Assembly: GCA_003024985.2 (NCBI GenBank)
Contig: PXIH01S0002549.1
Length of the DNA: 10,937 nt
Direction: 5' to 3' (one strand)
Source: Euperipatoides rowelli
Lineage: Eukaryota > Onychophora > Udeonychophora > Euonychophora > Peripatopsidae
Part shown: positions 8,042 to 10,937 of the stretch, in pieces
How the letters are laid out: each line of letters starts with the position of its first letter
Numbering within the stretch: the stretch's first letter is position 1
Made by a program: the position numbers and the translations under genes
Notes under the pieces: generated by a model
Databases searched by the model: none
What the model was told of the DNA's origin: nothing
The model's input: only the letters and a program-made list of their open reading frames with translations

Positions 8042-8272
8042 TCAGGATTAGATAGAAATTTTGATAACGTTTTCAACCCTACTTGAACTACCGTTGCTGG
8101 CACTGCAACGGTATTAATCAAGTTAGAAGAGAGTAAAGTGTTTTGTTGTTTGCCAGACCTCAGAGAAGCCGGCGTTGTCTTAGGACGTAAATCACAGGTT
8201 TTAATCTCTAGACTTGACCGGCAAAACCTTGTTCTCAACAAAGTAAAATGCATAAACCCCACACACACATAA
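8042..8272 (+). pseudogene. Coding-like ORF interrupted by one TGA
   Basis: The plus frame reads SGLDRNFDNVFNPT, a TGA at 8084-8086, then 61 open codons (TTVAGTATVLIKLEESKV, FCCLPDLREAGVVLGRKSQ, VLISRLDRQNLVLNKVK) to a TAA at 8270. Purines dominate the first codon positions (about 37 of 59 by hand count), a coding-like bias. A longer minus-strand frame (8038-8367, 109 codons) covers the same DNA but lacks that bias, so plus is preferred. The base composition is less AT-rich than the flanks. The product is not recognised; it could be a host exon or an old element. Confidence 0.35.
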
Positions 8273-8488
8273 TAAAGATTACTTCCTCCCTTTTGTAGCA
8301 TATAAAAATTAAAAGCATTCATACAAACTTCAACCTGATAGTATAAACCCCAAGATATTCTACACACTATTTTAGGATAGGGACTGAAAGTATCACCATA
8401 TGCAGAAATATTGTGTCAGCTTTAGTTCATAGTGTTAGAGTACTATATCTAGTGTTAATCTGGATATATAAACCCAACTAAATACAAC

Positions 8489-8511
8489 ATATATATATAT
8501 ATATATATAAT
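8489..8511. repeat. (AT)n microsatellite
   Basis: About ten AT dinucleotides followed directly by the undetermined base at 8512. The true repeat length is probably unresolved in the assembly. Confidence 0.9.
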
Positions 8512-8521
8512 NGTTATTGAA

Positions 8522-8690
8522 ACAACTCCGAGCATTTAGAGTACATCAGAGCAGGCACTGAATCCAGATAAATCGGAATTTTTAAAAAAATTGGAGCATG
8601 CTCTTTCGTGGATTTTAATAAACTCTTAGCACTATCGGAGTGAGTGCTTACTATCAGAGTAGTACCCACAATGCAGTGCAACACAATCAA
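8522..8690. repeat. Complex repeat with short direct and inverted motifs
   Basis: ACTCCGA at 8525-8531 is matched by the inverted TCGGAGT at 8635-8641. CTATCGGAGTGAG (8632) and CTATCAGAGTAG (8651) are direct copies 19 bp apart, and ATCAGAGCAG near 8546 is a third relative. A 10-bp palindrome GAGCATGCTC lies at 8594-8603. The arrangement resembles a decayed non-autonomous element, but no clear ends or target duplication are seen. Confidence 0.35.
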
Positions 8691-8860
8691 AATACAAAAT
8701 GGAGGAAAATAAACTTTAATGATATGTCTTTACTGGTCTAATCTTAATATAGGCACTACTTTCTCTATATAATTTTCTTATTTTGACTATACGTGATCTT
8801 TTATGATGGTAGTAACTATTTGTTTTCAGTCAATGAGATAGCAATAGCTACCGTCTACGT

Positions 8861-8897
8861 CTTGGTGGCGCAGATAGATATCACCAGTTCTAATCCT
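8861..8897 (+). mobile_element. tRNA-like SINE head, damaged
   Basis: CTTGGTGGCGCAGATAG resembles the A-box region of tRNA-derived SINEs (GGTGGCGCAGTGG type) and CAGTTCTAATCC resembles the B box GGTTCGANTCC. The boxes are only about 8 bp apart instead of roughly 30, so the internal part has been lost. The following 3' body (8898 to about 8960) is not recognised. The match to pol III boxes is from known consensus, and the SINE assignment is inference. Confidence 0.35.
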
Positions 8898-9154
8898 TAT
8901 ACAGACATGGTTGTTGTTTTTTTCTGTTTGGCAAGAGACCTTTAAAAGCGTCTTCTAGTAAAGGTTTAACGAAAATTATGCTTTTATTTGTTTTAACTTT
9001 ACACTTTTTCTCCTTTCGTCTCCATATTTTATTACTTTGTTATCCTATTTTAATAATCTCGGACTCTGTTCCGCTCTGTTTGTATTCTGTGACATGGATA
9101 GTTAATCTGAGTTCAAACTTGGGGCTCGTAGTTTTTTAAAAAACAAAGCCTATA

Positions 9155-9239
9155 CCGCAGATAAAATGCAAGACCTATGATTGGCTGTTGGACAATGTTA
9201 AATCTGAGATCCAGACACTATACTTTTGGAGGGTTTAAG
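9155..9239. repeat. Dispersed repeat, copy 2
   Basis: It shares CGCAGATAAAATGCAAG-like and GAGATCCAGACACTAT words with copy 1 at 3433-3528, in the same orientation. The hairpin arm present in copy 1 is absent here. An (AAAT)n tract follows about 40 bp downstream, which would suit a retroposon tail, but I cannot show that it belongs to the repeat. Confidence 0.55.
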
Positions 9240-9258
9240 AAACTTAACTGCAATCAAT

Positions 9259-9590
9259 TTAAAATGTATTATCAATACATTTAAATAAATAAATAAATAA
9301 ATACTAGTTTCAACTTTAATTTAGTTTTATTTTGCCCACAAAAAAATAAATTATGTTTAATTCATCAAATTTTATTATTTCATTTAAAAAGATATGAAAA
9401 TCTAAATGTTAAAAATGACTGCTGATGTCATCTATGACATCATCTTAAACACAAATCAAAGCAGACACAATGTGTTTGCATTGATTTATATTAATATGAT
9501 GATGTCAGAGATGATGTAATCAACCATTTCTAACATTGTAAAAAACCTAGACAATGGCAAACTGAAAATTACAATGATAATACATTTTAA
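9259..9590. mobile_element. MITE-like inverted-repeat structure with central palindrome
   Basis: The outer arms are a perfect 16-bp inverted repeat, TTAAAATGTATTATCA at 9259-9274 and its complement at 9575-9590. Inside lies a 133-bp imperfect palindrome (9405-9537) that begins AATGTTA and ends TAACATT. Its core (9454-9486) pairs 14 of 16 positions around a single base, and TGACATCATC at 9434-9443 pairs with GATGATGTCA at 9499-9508. The outer arms are off-centre relative to the palindrome by about 47 bp, so the left side probably carries an insertion. No coding sequence is present. It could be a MITE or a transcribed hairpin. Confidence 0.5.
9282..9303. repeat. (AAAT)n microsatellite
   Basis: Five tandem AAAT units follow a 9-bp AT-rich palindrome (AAATGTATT and AATACATTT, 9262-9282). 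Confidence 0.9.
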
Positions 9591-9629
9591 AAACTCTAAA
9601 ATAAACACAAAATAATAAAGACACAGAAT

Positions 9630-9883
9630 GGTCAGATTCCGTTATCTGCCCACCAACACAATTATAACGTTAGGAGTCGCACGATAACTAAAACATACCT
9701 ATCGTGTGGAATTAGTATATTTCCTCGCCGATTTTAGTATATTTTCTTTACAGTCCTAACCTTACCGTAACCCTGAACCCTAGGAATATCTAGAGGTGAA
9801 ATAATATTTTGCTGAGCGCCGATCTAGATAATTTCAACTTACTACCGTCAGCCATATTGGTGGACAGATAACGGAATATGATC
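9630..9883. mobile_element. MITE-like element with 21-bp terminal inverted repeats
   Basis: Left arm 9636-9656 (ATTCCGTTATCTGCCCACCA plus A) and right arm 9857-9877 are inverted repeats with one mismatch in 21. Similarity extends a few bases outward (GGTCAG and the complement of TGATCC), giving possible ends near 9630 and 9883. The 200-bp interior has no open frame; it holds a 7-bp stem CACGATA...TATCGTG (9679-9709), two direct TTAGTATATTT copies, and an AACCCTGAACCCTA-type stretch. Size and structure fit a non-autonomous DNA transposon. A target duplication was not confirmed. Confidence 0.6.
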
Positions 9884-10430
9884 CACAAAATAAAAAATAT
9901 ATTTAAAAATAAAAAAACGTTATGTCAAAATATTAGTGATTGTAGTTTGGGATTAAAAGTGGTTAAGTTTATTTTATTTGTAACATGATCAATTTCTAAG
10001 AAATAATATCTATTTGTTGTTGTGTTGTTATTTCTTTCTTATCTAATGGATTTACAACAACAACAAAGATGCAGTTTGCTTTCAGAGTACATTAAATCTT
10101 TTGAAAAAATGTGCTTTAACAGCCTTAAAACAGGAAATATTCTACTTTTTTTTTAAATGGTTTTTTTTTTTTTTTTTAATCTCCGAGCTAGAGAATATTT
10201 AAACATATTTCCTCCAATCATTATGATTGACCTTTCGTAATATAGACGTATTAAAAGTAAACATGTACAATTTAGCTATTATGATAGGGATCCCTGAGAA
10301 ATTAATTGCAACTTTTTCCCCATAATAATTTTGATGTGTATCCTAAGAAAAATAATGACTTGTAAATCATTAAATTAAAGATTGGGCACTAATATCTCAA
10401 CTGAAAAAATTAAATATAAATCTAATTAGA
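9884..10430. other. AT-rich spacer, no gene seen
   Basis: No coding sequence is supported. It contains an 11-bp inverted repeat of TTTGTTGTTGT (10013-10023) and ACAACAACAAA (10057-10067), a 17-T run at 10161-10177, and otherwise A+T-rich DNA. Confidence 0.6.
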
Positions 10431-10431
10431 A

Positions 10432-10490
10432 AATAGAAATCACGTTTCTATTAAAGGCTTTTAAATCAGACCAAACTACTACAGATCATA
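10432..10490 (+). repeat. Degenerate upstream unit end next to the Helitron-like array
   Basis: An 8-bp perfect hairpin AATAGAAA / TTTCTATT (10432-10439, 10445-10452) is followed by GGCTTTTAAATCAG at 10456, which parallels the unit end GGCTTTTAAACTAG. GACCAAACTA at 10469-10478 is the exact complement of TAGTTTGGTC inside unit 1 (10518-10527). The array may therefore extend leftward as a worn unit, with a small inverted repeat spanning its first junction. Confidence 0.35.
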
Positions 10491-10937
10491 TCTAATATAA
10501 TAAAAGGTAAGTTTGGATAGTTTGGTCATGATGTCTGTCACGCTGCTCGGCCATCTTCGGTGAGCCGATGATGCCCAAAGATGTTTTTGCTCTATTTTCT
10601 GTCCATAGAGGTCACTGTAGCCATCATTTTTGACGGGCTTTTAAACTAGTCTAATATAATAACGGGTAAGTTTGGTTAGTTTGGTCATGATGTCTGTCAC
10701 ACTGATCAGCCATCTTCGGCGAGCCGATGAATCACAAAGATGTTTTCACTCTATTTTCTGTCCATAGATGTCGCTGTATCCGTCCGTCATTTTTGATGGG
10801 CTTTTAAACTAGTCTAATATAATAAAAAGCAAGTTTGGTCATGATGTCTGTCATGATACTCGGCCATCTTCGGTGAGCCGATGACTCCTGAAGATGTTTT
10901 TGCTCTATTTTCTGTCCATAGATGTCGCTGTATCCGT
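10491..10937 (+). mobile_element. Tandem array of Helitron-like mini-units (~160 bp)
   Basis: Three head-to-tail units start at 10491, 10650 and 10813 with TCTAATATAATA. Units 1 and 2 are 159 and 163 bp; the third is cut by the window end. Each complete unit ends with a short hairpin (CCRTCA / TGAYGG) and then GCTTTTAAACTAG, so CTAG (10646-10649 and 10809-10812) abuts the TC of the next unit. Helitrons are known to begin with TC, often as TCTATATAATA-like text, and to end with a hairpin about 10 bp before CTRR; the units match all three features. The base before unit 1 is A, fitting A/T insertion. The interior has a conserved CTCGGCCATCTTCGG...GAGCCGATGA segment and no open frame, so the units are non-autonomous. 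Confidence 0.65.

Noticed and set aside
7000-8272. UGA read as Trp or selenocysteine
   Set aside because: In-frame TGA occurs in several candidate frames, but TAA and TAG also interrupt the LINE; decay or errors explain this more simply, and no SECIS element was recognised.

Overview
The window looks like a non-coding, repeat-rich stretch of an animal nuclear genome. It is very A+T-rich by eye, with AT-only introns and spacers, long T runs, (AT)n and (AAAT)n tracts. It carries a decayed APE-type non-LTR retrotransposon, minisatellites, MITE-like inverted repeats and a Helitron-like tandem array, but no bacterial gene organisation. Repeat style suggests an invertebrate such as a cnidarian or mollusc; I cannot name the species. 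Six isolated 'n' bases (1295, 1784, 2741, 3707, 4347, 8512) mark uncertain joins.

Layout. 1-290: a 16-bp minisatellite that decays rightward. 290-1735: AT-rich spacer. 1732-1783: a hAT-like terminus. 1785-2740: the end of ORF1 and the endonuclease domain of ORF2 of a LINE, bounded by n on both sides. 2742-3410: AT-rich spacer with a purine tract. 3419-3530: a dispersed repeat with a strong hairpin, related to 9155-9239. 3708-4346: an 81-bp tandem repeat followed by a CTTCACCCATTCCC-type minisatellite, again bounded by n. 4348-4650: two short coding-like pieces.

5604-8272: several plus-strand exon-like islands separated by very AT-rich DNA, two with good splice donors. They may be exons of one or more host genes or of an old element. 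None was recognised, and some frames are broken by what look like one-base losses in short homopolymers. 8522-8690: a complex repeat. 8861-8897: a damaged tRNA-like SINE head. 9259-9590 and 9630-9883: two MITE-like inverted-repeat structures. 9900-10430: AT-rich spacer. 10491-10937: head-to-tail units of about 160 bp, each starting TCTAATATAATA and ending with a hairpin and CTAG, the layout of Helitron termini. The array runs off the window.

No set of genes here works together in a visible pathway. The best candidate for something new is the tandem array of complete mini-Helitron-like units; the best candidate for hidden coding sequence is 5604-8272.
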